From JANXMY01 sp964251675 (GTDB taxonomy: Bacteria > Armatimonadota > Armatimonadia > Armatimonadales > Capsulimonadaceae): a stretch of 64,000 bases of DNA. Both the position numbers and the translations under genes were made by a program. The stretch spans positions 52,648 to 116,647 of the forward strand of contig CAXUKS010000010.1 in the NCBI GenBank assembly GCA_964251675.1. The letters run 5' to 3'. This document shows positions 1 to 9,200 of this stretch, piece after piece; the first letter of the stretch is position 1, and each line of letters opens with the position of its first letter. The notes below the pieces were generated by a model. That model was not told the DNA's origin and ran no database searches. It saw nothing but the letters and a program-made list of their open reading frames with translations.

Positions 1-235
1 GAAACTTCTGCCCGGCATCGGTCATGCCGCCCAGCGGGTCTTTAGCGGGCAGCCCCAGCGCCTTCTGAACAGCGGCAGGGATTTGTTTGACGGTTTTGAC
101 GACGGTGAAGGTGTCGCCGAGGACGTGTGCTTTATCTGCCGCTGTCAGCGGCCTCATAGCCGGGAACGCCCGCACGGCGGTGGGACCTGTGAGCGTAAGC
201 AAGGCAAGGGCACAGAGAACAAATGGCTTGGTCAT
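1..235 (-). CDS. Secreted protein of unknown function (N-terminal part, cut by window edge)
   Basis: The reading frame starts at an ATG preceded by AGGAG six bases upstream and runs out of the window after 78 codons. The first 23 or so residues form a signal peptide: Lys3, a Leu/Ala/Val core, then an Ala-x-Ala type site near VRAF. The mature part is rich in Lys, Ala and Val and has no motif I recognise. It lies downstream of the SGNH hydrolase on the same strand, separated by a palindromic repeat element, so it probably has its own promoter. Function is unknown; I am confident only that it is a real exported protein. Confidence 0.6.
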   Translation of the reverse strand, partial: MTKPFVLCALALLTLTGPTAVRAFPAMRPLTAADKAHVLGDTFTVVKTVKQIPAAVQKALGLPAKDPLGGMTDAGQKF

Positions 236-295
236 GGCAGGCTCCTGACAGTAGAATGTGTTCCCTGAGACCAGATTGGCTGAGTTTTCCTTTAA

Positions 296-512
296 TAGAC
301 CTCTTGCATAAGTCCTCACGCCTTTACCCCCGGATTAAAATCCGGGGCTGCCAAGTGCGATTGTCCGCCTTCGCGGACATAAGAGAGACATCGCTGGGCA
401 ATTCCTAGAGCAATTCCTCTGTCCACGCCGGTGGACAATCGCCCTTCGCAGCCCTGGATTTTAATCCGGGCGCAGAGCTACGCACTGACTACGCACTTAC
501 GCAAGAGGTCTA
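296..512. repeat. 217-bp nested palindromic element with 18-bp terminal inverted repeats
   Basis: The ends match as inverted repeats at 17 of 18 positions (left TAGACCTCTTGCATAAGT, right complement TAGACCTCTTGCGTAAGT). Inside, arms at about 328-380 and 420-470 are imperfect inverted copies of each other. Each arm holds two smaller hairpins, one around GGATTAAAATCC and one around GTCCGCCTTCGCGGAC. The right end supplies the TAG stop of the SGNH hydrolase. This is a non-coding MITE- or REP-like element. Confidence 0.8.
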
Positions 513-1814
513 ATGCCGCCGCAAGCGGCGCGAAGGGCGCAGCGGCTTTGGCCCGGTTTTGACCACTGAGGCAGGCAGGGGCGGGAGGGTGCGGACCACC
601 CAGGTATGGGCTTCTGGCTGGGCCAGAGTGCGGCTTTCGTCGCGCCCGGCGTCCAGCCAGTGATCTACGGCCAGAAGCGCCGCAATCTGTGCATCGGTTG
701 GCGTGTCACTTTGCCGGGCCAGAGCGTGCGGGCTGCCTTTCCACAGGAAGTGCCAGGTGTCCAGCCGCTCCTGCACCGAGGCCAGCACCGTTTGCGCCTG
801 CGCGTTCGGCGGCAAGCCTGGGAAGCCGCCGATGTCCGCCGGGTCTGCTTGGCCCGGCGCAAGAAAGACAGGCAGGGCGGCGCCAGCGGTCACTTCCCGG
901 CGGCGGCTGTCGGGGACCGGGTCATCCGGGGGCGCTTGCAGGCGCAGGCCGACCAGCGCGGCGGTGTCAGGCGAGACAGCCAGCGCGGCGCGGGCCGCGT
1001 CCGGCAGCGGCCAGGAGGGCGGCAGGGTCAGAGTCTGGGGCAGGCGCGGCCCGACCGTCGCCGTGGGCACCTCTCTCGGTGCGTTCCAGGCCCGCAAAAT
1101 CGTGGTGGCGATGACCAGGTGCCCGGCCTCATTCAGATGAACACCGTCGGGGGTGAGTGTAAATCGCCGGTTTGTTTTGCGCCCTGCCACGGTCGCCGCC
1201 CGGAGGGGGGCATTCAGGTCGATGACGGTCAGCCCGCGTGTGTCGGCCAGTGCCGTGAGAGCGGCTCCATACTTTTGCAGGACGGCATTGTAGCCTTTGA
1301 TATGATGCGAGCCGGGTGCGAACTCGTCATAAAACGTCGGAGTCAGCAGGACCAGCCGCACGCCGGGCAGGGCCTGGGTCAGCGTGTCGATAATGTGTGT
1401 CATGCCCTGCGTGTAGGCGTCCCTCTCGGCATCGCGGAAGGCATGGTAATGGGCGTCGTTTGTGCCGAGCAGAATAGTCACGACGGTGGGGTGGTAGGGC
1501 AGCACGTCTCGTTTGAGCCGGACGTCGATTGGCCCGCCTTTGCCGCCTTCCACCGTGTCGCTGTTCCAGCCGGAGTTGATAAACCGGACGTGCCAGTCGG
1601 GGTGGTGGACCAGCGTCCATGTTTCTATATCGCGGGTGTAGTGGCCCTGCTCAGTGATGGAGTCGCCGTAGAAGACCACGGTGTCGCCGTCATGCAGGAA
1701 GAAGGGGGCGGGGGGTGGTGTTTGCTGGGCGCGGAGCGGGGCGGCAACAAGGGCGACGAGGAACAGGAGAAGAAACCGGCTCTTCAGAGCCGGGACGGCG
1801 CAAAGCCTCGTCAC
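510..1814 (-). CDS. Secreted SGNH/GDSL-family esterase or carbohydrate deacetylase
   Basis: The protein has 434 residues, with a signal peptide (Arg/Lys then a Leu-rich core, cleavage near residue 29) and an SGNH hydrolase domain over about residues 38-245. The family blocks are visible: GDSIT at 50-54 with nucleophile Ser52, an Asn in the IN-SGWN segment near 80-84, GTND at 117-120, and the D-x-x-H block with Asp223 and His226. The family hydrolyses esters, often acetyl groups on polysaccharides. The remaining 190 residues match nothing I know. Translation starts at GTG and overlaps the stop of the upstream gene by four bases. The TAG stop comes from the end of the repeat element, so the natural C-terminus may have been changed by its insertion. 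Confidence 0.85.
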   Translation of the reverse strand: MTRLCAVPALKSRFLLLFLVALVAAPLRAQQTPPPAPFFLHDGDTVVFYGDSITEQGHYTRDIETWTLVHHPDWHVRFINSGWNSDTVEGGKGGPIDVRLKRDVLPYHPTVVTILLGTNDAHYHAFRDAERDAYTQGMTHIIDTLTQALPGVRLVLLTPTFYDEFAPGSHHIKGYNAVLQKYGAALTALADTRGLTVIDLNAPLRAATVAGRKTNRRFTLTPDGVHLNEAGHLVIATTILRAWNAPREVPTATVGPRLPQTLTLPPSWPLPDAARAALAVSPDTAALVGLRLQAPPDDPVPDSRRREVTAGAALPVFLAPGQADPADIGGFPGLPPNAQAQTVLASVQERLDTWHFLWKGSPHALARQSDTPTDAQIAALLAVDHWLDAGRDESRTLAQPEAHTWVVRTLPPLPASVVKTGPKPLRPSRRLRRH

Positions 1815-2299
1815 CGTGCCGCGCCCTTCCTCTCGCCCAATTTCATTTCCGCAAACTTTGCCAGCAGGTCATCGGCCTCGGCTTGCAGGACTTCATCGGC
1901 GTTCCACGCCATCTGAATGCGCTGCCAGCGGTTCGCGCCTGGCAGGGAGAGGTGCAGGACGCCGCCTGCGTCGCGGGTGAGCGTGACTTCGCTGACAGGC
2001 CGCCGCTTGCCCAGATGAAACCCCAGCTTGCCGAAGACCCGGCCCGCCAGCCAGCCCGTGCCCACGGCCAGCGTGCCCACGAGGAGCAGGCCGACCCCCA
2101 GGCGCGTGCCATAGGTCTGGGCGCGGTCCAGAGCCACTTCTTCCAGACGCGCCATTTCATCGCGCAGGGCCTCGCTCGGCTGCACCTGAAACGTGCCGTC
2201 GTCATGCAGCAGCAGCAGGCCGCGCTCGGCAGGGTCCCGCAGGCTGAGGAAGCGCATCTTTGCCAGCGGCTTGATGGGCAGGGGAGGGGAGTCGCTCAC
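1811..2299 (-). CDS. Small membrane protein of unknown function
   Basis: This 162-residue protein has one hydrophobic stretch at about residues 65-90 (GVGLLLVGTLAVGTGWLAG), flanked by a charged N-terminal part and a cytosolic-looking C-terminal part of about 70 residues ending in basic residues. Its ATG overlaps the TGA of der as ATGA and its own TGA overlaps the GTG of the hydrolase gene, so it sits in the middle of a coupled three-gene unit. No family is recognised. The tight coupling to der is the main reason to believe it is expressed. Confidence 0.7.
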   Translation of the reverse strand: MSDSPPLPIKPLAKMRFLSLRDPAERGLLLLHDDGTFQVQPSEALRDEMARLEEVALDRAQTYGTRLGVGLLLVGTLAVGTGWLAGRVFGKLGFHLGKRRPVSEVTLTRDAGGVLHLSLPGANRWQRIQMAWNADEVLQAEADDLLAKFAEMKLGERKGAAR

Positions 2300-3888
2300 T
2301 TCTCGTCCTTCTCTTTGGCGGCCCGGCGAAGCTGGAAGCGCAGGGGGGTTCCCTCAAACGAGTACGACGCCCGCACCTGGTTTTCAATATAGCGCAGGTA
2401 GGAGAAGTGCATCAGGTCGGGGTCGTTGACAAACAGCACAATGGTCGGCGGCTTGACCGTCGGCATGGTGGCGTACTTAATCCGAAGCGATTTGCCTTTT
2501 TCGTTGTACGGCTTGGCGTCCTGGGCATTGTGCAGAATGCGGTTCAGCTCGCCGGTTGGGATACGCATGGAGTGCGCCTCGGCGGCGTCCAAAGCCGCTT
2601 CCACGGCGGCGGGGACACCCTTGCCGGTGACGGCGCTGGTGAATGCCAGCGGCGCATAGGCCAGAAAGTGCGCGGCGTCGCGCATCTCTTCGGAGAAGAC
2701 CTGCATCGGGTTCTTGCCCGGCATCTCGTCCAGCACTTCTTTCCGGCCCAGGTCCCACTTGTTGACCACGATCACCGCCGCCCGGCCTGCTTCGTGGGCC
2801 AGCCCGCCCACGCGCTTGTCGCCGTCGGTGACGCCGTCTTTGCCGTCGATGACCAGCATCACCACATCGGCTCGCTCAATGGCCCGGACGGCCCGCAGGA
2901 CGGTATAATACTCCACGCTGCCCTGTATCTTGCCTGCCCGCCGGATGCCCGCCGTGTCAATCAGGACAATCTCGCGCTCTTCGCCGTTGACAGTCATCTT
3001 GAACGACGTGTCAATCGAGTCGCGGGTCGTCCCGGCGACAGGTGAGACGATGGTACGCTCTTCGCCGAGAATGGCGTTCAGCAGCGACGATTTGCCGACA
3101 TTGGGACGTCCAATAATGGCTATCTTGATCCGGTCATCGTCCGGCGGGTTCTCGGTGACCAGCGGCGCGGGCGGGAACATCTTGACAATAGCATCGAGGG
3201 CGTCGGCGACGCCGCGCCCGCCGAGGGCCGAGACGGCATAGACATTGGGCAGGCCCAGCGCGTAGACATCGGGGACGTTGCGATTTTCCTGATCGCCGTT
3301 GTCCACTTTGTTTGCCAGCACCACGAGCGGCTTGGGAGAGCGGCGCAGGGCGGCGGCCAGCTCCCGGTCATCGGCGGTCAGGCCGGTGGTGGTATCCAGC
3401 ACCAGCACAATAACGTCCGCCTCTTCCATTGCAATCTCGGCCTGGGTGCGTATCTGCGAGAGCAGCGGGTCCGGGTCGAACATCTGAATGCCGCCCGTGT
3501 CGATGACGGTGTACTCACGCCCGTTCCAGTCCCCGTCGGCGTAGAGCCTGTCGCGGGTGATGCCGGGCGTGTCTTCCACAATCGCAATGCGCCGCCCGAC
3601 CAGCCGGTTAAACAGGGTGGACTTGCCGACATTGGGCCGCCCGACAATGGCAACCAGAGGCTTTGGAATAAACTCCGCCCGGGGAATATCGCGCTCGCCT
3701 TCGTTCGTGCTTTCCTCGCCCGCGCCTTCGTTTTCGCTAAAATCTTCGTTTGCGCCCGCTTCTCCGCCGTCTACAAGCAGTGTGGCTCCCTCGCCGCCTG
3801 CTTCTGTACGGTCGTCTTCCGCCAGCGCCTTCATATCGGGATGAATGACAGTTTCCTGTGCATTCTCTTGTGTGGGGTCTTCGTTCAT
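2296..3888 (-). CDS. der: Ribosome biogenesis GTPase Der (EngA)
   Basis: Der is a tandem-GTPase protein needed for 50S subunit maturation. Two complete G domains are visible. The first has a P-loop GRPNVGKST at about 83-91, DTGG at 130-133 and NKVD at 193-196. The second has GRPNVGKSS at 260-268, DTAG at 311-314 and a later NKWD. The C-terminal part is the KH-like domain typical of Der. At 530 residues it is longer than usual (about 440-490) because of a 70-residue acidic, Glu/Gly/Asp-rich N-terminal tail. The start ATG has GGAGGAG-type pairing upstream. It is the first gene of a run with the membrane protein and SGNH hydrolase. A likely promoter lies at 3993-4022. Confidence 0.97.
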   Translation of the reverse strand: MNEDPTQENAQETVIHPDMKALAEDDRTEAGGEGATLLVDGGEAGANEDFSENEGAGEESTNEGERDIPRAEFIPKPLVAIVGRPNVGKSTLFNRLVGRRIAIVEDTPGITRDRLYADGDWNGREYTVIDTGGIQMFDPDPLLSQIRTQAEIAMEEADVIVLVLDTTTGLTADDRELAAALRRSPKPLVVLANKVDNGDQENRNVPDVYALGLPNVYAVSALGGRGVADALDAIVKMFPPAPLVTENPPDDDRIKIAIIGRPNVGKSSLLNAILGEERTIVSPVAGTTRDSIDTSFKMTVNGEEREIVLIDTAGIRRAGKIQGSVEYYTVLRAVRAIERADVVMLVIDGKDGVTDGDKRVGGLAHEAGRAAVIVVNKWDLGRKEVLDEMPGKNPMQVFSEEMRDAAHFLAYAPLAFTSAVTGKGVPAAVEAALDAAEAHSMRIPTGELNRILHNAQDAKPYNEKGKSLRIKYATMPTVKPPTIVLFVNDPDLMHFSYLRYIENQVRASYSFEGTPLRFQLRRAAKEKDEK

Positions 3889-3992
3889 GGCAATTCTCCT
3901 CCAACTCCGGGAGGATGGTACACTCCTGGCCCTTCAAAAACTCTCTCAGCACGTTTGTCAAACAGGGACAAGAGTTGCTGAAAACAGCCGTT

Positions 3993-4022
3993 AGCATAGC
4001 ACAAAAGGGGGGGCAAAGTCAA
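3993..4022 (-). promoter_or_regulatory. Probable promoter of der
   Basis: Read on the minus strand, TTGACT and TATGCT are separated by 18 bases, with TG one base before the -10 box (extended -10). It lies about 105 bases before the der ATG. It directly follows the terminator of the upstream operon. Confidence 0.55.
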
Positions 4023-4026
4023 CAAA

Positions 4027-4054
4027 GCCCCGGCCTCTGTGAAAGAGCCGGGGC
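4027..4054 (-). terminator. Rho-independent terminator after the 4.1-6.1 kb operon
   Basis: GCCCCGGC (4027-4034) pairs with GCCGGGGC (4047-4054). Read on the minus strand the stem is followed by TTTGTTG. It lies 18 bases after the end of the 87-residue gene. Confidence 0.6.
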
Positions 4055-4071
4055 AGGAACACTGGCAAAAA

Positions 4072-4335
4072 TTAGGCTTCAGAATGGGTGGCTGCTGGGA
4101 CAAGAAGCACGGTCAGATGCTCCGTTTTTCGCAGCTCATTCTCTACCGTCGCCAGTGCCTCATAGTATTCATAACGCCGTGCAGGCTGAATGCTGGGGCG
4201 GATAGGAACGTACCACCACTCTTGATCCTGCCGGATGCCCTGCGGAACGACTTCCAAAATCGCCCCGCCGGGATGGCTGTCCTTGATGTATTCGCGGACC
4301 GTCTCAATTACCGTTTCTTGTGTTGGCATACTCAT
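4072..4335 (-). CDS. Small conserved protein of unknown function (WWYVPIRP motif)
   Basis: This is an 87-residue acidic protein with no signal peptide or membrane segment. A central WWYVPIRP motif is followed by a YEYYEAL helix. I recall similar small proteins in cyanobacteria and related phyla, without known function. Its ATG overlaps the stop of the 131-residue gene as ATGA, so the two are translationally coupled and probably act together. The frame is intact and is followed by a terminator. Confidence 0.65.
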   Translation of the reverse strand: MSMPTQETVIETVREYIKDSHPGGAILEVVPQGIRQDQEWWYVPIRPSIQPARRYEYYEALATVENELRKTEHLTVLLVPAATHSEA

Positions 4336-4727
4336 GTGCTGTTCTCGTTTTGTTGATTTGGATTGAGACGGTTACTTCTGAGCAGGTCTATTGCCGTTGG
4401 ATTCTGCCCGAATGGCATCACCAAGTCACTCCCTGAACCTGTGAGCCAAATCCGACCCGTCGAACCTTGCCCCAGCACGTCAGTATCCCAGCGGCCAAAT
4501 TCAAGCCTTTTTATTTGCAATATGACAGCTCGCTCATTGGAGTAGGTATGGTGAAACTCATGTTCTGCTGCCTTATGTGTCGTGCGACGATATACCCACT
4601 TGAATATATCGCCAACGTAGATGTTAGTCTCATAATTCCGCCCAGAAACGATCACTTCCGAACCATCGGTTTCAACAAAGCTGACCTCAAACTCTGCGCT
4701 GGTGGGTTCCATAATATCAACCTTCAT
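4332..4727 (-). CDS. Protein of unknown function, coupled to the antitoxin-like gene
   Basis: A soluble 131-residue protein with an alternating hydrophobic/charged pattern suggesting a beta-rich fold, including a VGDIFKWVYRR segment and a His-rich stretch (EHEFHH). It starts three bases after the stop of the antitoxin-like gene and its own stop overlaps the next start. No family recognised. The arrangement (antitoxin-like gene, then two coupled small genes) leaves open that this is an atypical partner of the antitoxin, but I see no nuclease or toxin motif. Confidence 0.6.
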   Translation of the reverse strand: MKVDIMEPTSAEFEVSFVETDGSEVIVSGRNYETNIYVGDIFKWVYRRTTHKAAEHEFHHTYSNERAVILQIKRLEFGRWDTDVLGQGSTGRIWLTGSGSDLVMPFGQNPTAIDLLRSNRLNPNQQNENST

Positions 4728-4730
4728 TCC

Positions 4731-4985
4731 CTATTGTGCTCCGTCCGCTTCTTCGCCAAGCCAGAATGAGTCTGGTAAAGGGGCATCAAAGTCCTCGGCA
4801 ATCCAATATAGGCCCTTGTTCAGCCCCGGCGTGCGTGGGGTCATTGCGCGAGGCTGTTCCACAAAGCCGCTCGCGTCCTGCATCGCCAGATGCCGCAGAT
4901 GAGATGCCACATCCCGCCCTTCCTGTGCGGCTTTGCGTGACATCTTTTCAGCAATATCAGCGGGCACATCAATAGTTATTGTCAT
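4731..4985 (-). CDS. Antitoxin-like DNA-binding protein (orphan)
   Basis: The 84-residue protein begins with a short beta strand (TITIDVP) and two helices, in the style of ribbon-helix-helix or CopG-type antitoxins. It ends with an acidic/aromatic tail containing EDFDAPLPDSFW, the sort of segment that docks in the groove of PIN-type toxins. AAGGAAG precedes the ATG. No PIN-domain or MazF-like gene is adjacent; the two downstream genes are unknown. In known families such a protein neutralises a toxin and represses its own operon; here that is inference from fold pattern alone. Confidence 0.6.
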   Translation of the reverse strand: MTITIDVPADIAEKMSRKAAQEGRDVASHLRHLAMQDASGFVEQPRAMTPRTPGLNKGLYWIAEDFDAPLPDSFWLGEEADGAQ

Positions 4986-5003
4986 GACAAAACTTCCTTT
5001 CGG

Positions 5004-5333
5004 TCAGTTGCAAACCTCGCCGGGGCGGGTGGGCACACGGCGGTCGGTCATATAATATACTGGCCCGATATAAGTCCTCCGTATCTGGTGGAAATGGCAC
5101 GGGCTATTGGCCGCTTGAATTGCCTTAGCTGGCAGCACTTCGTCTTCATCTTCCCATACAGGGACACGGCCTCCAAAAGAGCCGAACGCCCAGTGAGAGG
5201 TAACTCCCCACGTTACCTGTGTTGCCCCCACGCTCACGGGGCGGTAAGGGATAGCCGCCAGCGCCACAAGCAGTATGGGAACGGCAAGCAGGCTGAACAG
5301 CCAGAGTTTTCGGTGCTGCAAATGATTACTCAT
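5004..5333 (-). CDS. Small single-pass membrane protein of unknown function
   Basis: The protein has 109 residues. Residues 8-30 form one strongly hydrophobic segment (LWLFSLLAVPILLVALAAI), consistent with a signal anchor. The rest is polar, Trp-rich in the middle (VTWGVTSHWAF), with Cys near residue 79 and at the end. A GGGAG-type ribosome site precedes the ATG. It lies 31 bases after the SIMPL-domain gene and 18 bases before the antitoxin-like gene, so it is probably part of the same transcript. No function can be given. Confidence 0.6.
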   Translation of the reverse strand: MSNHLQHRKLWLFSLLAVPILLVALAAIPYRPVSVGATQVTWGVTSHWAFGSFGGRVPVWEDEDEVLPAKAIQAANSPCHFHQIRRTYIGPVYYMTDRRVPTRPGEVCN

Positions 5334-5364
5334 TTCAATCTCCCGGACGATAAAAGGGAGGGCA

Positions 5365-6120
5365 TTACCGAATAGAGTAATCTACGGAGACAATTGCCGT
5401 GATATTTTTGTCCAGCGAGGTCGTGTCGTCCTCGTTGTTCTCAGAACGCTCCGAGGAGGAATACAGCGGCGTGATCTGGGGCACGAACATCTTGGCGGCA
5501 CGGACATCGCCGAGGCGGCAGCCGCTGGAGCGGGCAATCTGATCGGCGCGGTCGCGGGCGTTCTTGGCCGCCTCGGCCTGCATACTGACTTTCAGCTCGC
5601 TCAGCTTGGTGTACAGGTACAGCGGCGTTTCGGACTTGAAGGGAACGCCCTGACTGATCAGTTCGGTGGACTGCCGCGACAGGCCATCCACCAAATCGAC
5701 TGACTGGGATTTGACTTCAATCGTCTGCGTGAGCGTATAGCCGGTAATCCGGGTGGTCGTCACATACTGCCCGGTTTTCGGGTTTTTGACCTGCTCATAG
5801 ACCGGCTCCTCGTTGACGGCGGCAGGGGTGATCTCCGACTCGGGAACGCCTTTTCCGGTGAGGTAGGCTTTGACTTTGGCGACGTTCGCTTGCAGGGGGG
5901 TGTACGCCTCGGCGATAGTCGGCGCGGTCTGGGTCAGGCTGCCGTTCCAGAGGATGAAGTCGGAGCGAATGGGCTTGCGGGCCGAGCCGTTGACATGGAT
6001 CAGCTCATCTTTGGAGCGCACGCGTACCAGGGCGCGGGACACAATCACGGTGCAGACAATCAGTGTCACAGCGGCCATAAGAGCCGCCAGAAGGGGATAC
6101 AACGGTCGCCGCTCAGTCAT
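5365..6120 (-). CDS. SIMPL-domain (DUF541) protein, membrane-anchored
   Basis: The protein has 251 residues. A single hydrophobic segment at about 8-31 anchors it, and the rest is a periplasmic SIMPL (DUF541) domain. Typical features are the VNGSARKPIRSD-like start, the alternation of predicted strands and long helices, and the ARDRADQIARSSGCRLGDV helix near residue 190 that is characteristic of the family. SIMPL proteins are linked to envelope stress and oxidative tolerance, but their molecular activity is unknown. It is the first gene of the run that ends at 4072. The lacZ terminator lies just upstream. Confidence 0.85.
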   Translation of the reverse strand: MTERRPLYPLLAALMAAVTLIVCTVIVSRALVRVRSKDELIHVNGSARKPIRSDFILWNGSLTQTAPTIAEAYTPLQANVAKVKAYLTGKGVPESEITPAAVNEEPVYEQVKNPKTGQYVTTTRITGYTLTQTIEVKSQSVDLVDGLSRQSTELISQGVPFKSETPLYLYTKLSELKVSMQAEAAKNARDRADQIARSSGCRLGDVRAAKMFVPQITPLYSSSERSENNEDDTTSLDKNITAIVSVDYSIR

Positions 6121-6168
6121 CGCAGTGCCTCCTAGAGAGAGTCAGTCCAGAGAAAATCCGTAAAAATC

Positions 6169-6196
6169 AAGCCGCCCCCTGAGAGGGGGGCGGCTT
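6169..6196 (-). terminator. Terminator of the beta-galactosidase gene
   Basis: AAGCCGCCCCC (6169-6179) pairs perfectly with GGGGGCGGCTT (6186-6196) around a 6-base loop. Read on the minus strand the stem is followed by GATTTTTA. It lies 44 bases after the stop codon. Confidence 0.85.
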
Positions 6197-6239
6197 GTTG
6201 TATTCAGGCAGAGCAGCCCGGCTGATTTGCCGGGTCTGT

Positions 6240-9200
6240 TTAATTGGCAGGCACGACACTGAGTTCAGACAGCGAGCCGAGGTCCTGGCCCGAGTACTCG
6301 CTCTTCCAAACCAGCTTGAGGTAGCGGGCCGTGCGCGGCGCGGCCAGGGTCACGGTTTGAACCGTGCCCTGATCCGGCAGCGTGCCGCTGAGAACAGGCG
6401 CACCGAAGGCCGTGCCGTCATCGCTCAGATACAGGTCGTAATCGCGCAGGCGTCCGTTCGCCCCATCGGGACGCGGGGTGAGCAGGACGGCTTTGATGCT
6501 GACAGGCGCAGCCATGTCCACGATTACGAAATGCGGCGTGGGCGCTTTGGCCGGACTGTATTGCGAGTGCCAGATGCTGCCGGAATCGCCGTCCACAATA
6601 TGCTGGGGATCGCCCTCGCCCGCTTCAAAGCTGCTGGCGGTCGCTTTCCAGGCACGGCGGTCAATGAAGGGGTCCATAGGGACGACACTTTCCAGGCTCT
6701 GACCGTTCTTGGCTGTGCTGCGGACCTGCAGAAGGCCGCCAGCCCCGAGCGCAAACGGAGCGGCATAGGGCTTCCAGAGCTTGCCATCTACCGAATAGGA
6801 AAGGGCATCTCCGTTGGCATCCAGCGTAATCAGGCCCTGGGCATCACGCGACGCCAGAACCGGCCAGGGGCGATTGGAGGGAGCAACCGTGCGTGCCGTT
6901 TCCGTCACATCGGCGACGGTCGAGGACAGCAGGCGCAGGCCGTAGGAAAATACCGTCGCGTTGGCATTGACCAGATACTGAGGCTGAGGCCGGGGGCCGC
7001 AGCCCGCAGAGCCGACTCCGAGCGTCTTGGAAGCGAGGCACAGCACCGTGGCGCGGCTTGCGGGCAGATCAACCGCGTAGGGGGTGTCTTCCATTTCCTC
7101 GTCACTGTAAGGCAGCGCGGAGAACTGGAGCGGGGCGCCTTCAGACTTCGCCAGCAGCGTCGGCATTCCGCTGCCGCGCAGAGCCAGCCAGCGGGCATCT
7201 TCGTGGTTGCCGTTGTCCATCGGTTTGGCATAGGGCGTCATCTGCTCGGCGATGGTGCTGGCATAATGGCCGATGTCCGAGCCGCGCTTGCGGTCGGAGT
7301 AGTTCTCCATCGGGCCGCGTGCCAGATAATCGACGTTCTGAATCCGTTTGTCCAGCATCATCCGCACGCCCACACGCGCCAGCACGATGTTGGGACCCTG
7401 CGGCATCACGGCATTGTCCACGGCCACCGACCCGTCGCCAAAGATCGTATAGCTGGCGACATGCGTGGCGGCAAAGCCGCTCTTGCCGGTGTACTGAATG
7501 GTTGCACTCACCCGCGCCTGTGACGGCGAGATTTGCTTGGCCTCGAATTTCAGCACTTTGGCTGAGAGCGATTTGAGGCCCATCTGTTCCCAGCCGTCCG
7601 CCGCGTAATAGTCGTCCTTGCGGTGCTGGGCACGCCACAGGTGCAGCTTCGGCCCACCCTCGGGCAGCAGCAGGTTGGTTCCGCCGCGTGCGAGCCGGGT
7701 AAGCTGCCCTGTCGTCGAATCAAACGCCAGGTCAAAGCCGTCGCCCTGGATGGTCACGCTCCGCCCACCGTTCACGACCTGAACATTCTTCATGGCCGCC
7801 GCCGAAATGACCGGGGCGGGAGCCGCCATCGGCATTTCCATCTGGCCTCGGGCGACTTCGTAGCCCGCCTCAGCCCACAGCGTCTCTTTGCCCAGCGCCA
7901 TGGCGACGTTCAGCAGGTAGTGTGCCCCGGCTTTGGGCTGGAAAGTCTTGAGCGGAAGGGTCAGAGTCGTTTCTTTTCCGGGGGCAAGGTCCAGCGCGGG
8001 CAGAGCGCCGTTTTGAACCGTGATGCCATCTTCCGTGAGCGACCAGGTTCCCGTAAATCCGGCGAGGCTGAGGAAGGCGTATTTGTTTTTGATCGTGACC
8101 TGGCCTTTGGACAGATCAGCGGCCGTGAACCCGATCCACTGGTAAGCACGCTTGACTTCAGGATAGTGCGGCTTGAGGCTGCGGTCGGAGAAGACAACGC
8201 CTTTGTGGATGAAGTACTGGTCGTTGGGCATATCGCCGAAGCCGCCGCCGTAAGCGATGAACTGGCGCTTCGGGTCACGCCGGTTCCACAGGCCCTGATC
8301 TTCCCATTCCCAGATCGCCCCGCCCAGCAGTGCCGGGTACTTGTCGATGATGTCGTTGTAGTCGCCCAGCGACCCCATCGAGTTGAACATCGCGTGTGCA
8401 TACTCGCACATATAGAACGGCTTGGTCAGGGTTGTGCTGCGTCCGGCATTGTCCAGGTTTTCGAACCCGGTGTACATCTGCGAGTCGATGCCTGCCGGGT
8501 TGTTTTCACCGGTGCCGAAGGCTTCATAATGCGTGACACGGGTGGGGTCCAGGGCACGCACCGTGCGCTCGGCGGCACGCAGGTTGGAGCCGCCGCCACA
8601 CTCGTTGCCCATGGACCAGATGAGGATGGACGGGCTGTTCTTGAAGTTCTCGACATTGGCGATATTGCGGTCCACGATCATCTTCTCGTAGCGAGGCTCC
8701 CGGTCGAGTGTGCCCATATAGCCGTGGCACTCGACGTTGGCCTCGGCGACCAGATACAACCCGTACTGGTCACAAAGCTCATACCAGCGCGGGTCATCGG
8801 AATAGTGGGACGTGCGGACATGGTTGCAGTTGGCTTGTTTGAGAAGCTTGATGTCCCGGATCATGCGCTCTTCAGGCACATAATGGCCGGTCTCAGGCTC
8901 GTTCTCGTGGCGGTTGGCGCCTTTGAGCTTGATCGGCACGCCGTTGACGCAAAACAGTCGGCCCTTGATCTCGATCTCGCGGAAGCCGACGCGATGCGAA
9001 AGCAGCTCAGGGCTGTTCGCGCCGTCCGTGAGGTTCAGAACCGCCGTATAGAGCGTAGGCGTTTCCGCCGTCCATTTTGCGGGGTTTGCCACAGGGATGC
9101 TGACACGAACTTCCCGCTCCTCGCCCACCGCCAGCGCGGGGACGGCGATCTGCCGGGAAACTCCCGTCATCGCTTTGCCAGCCGGGTCGAAGAGAGACAC

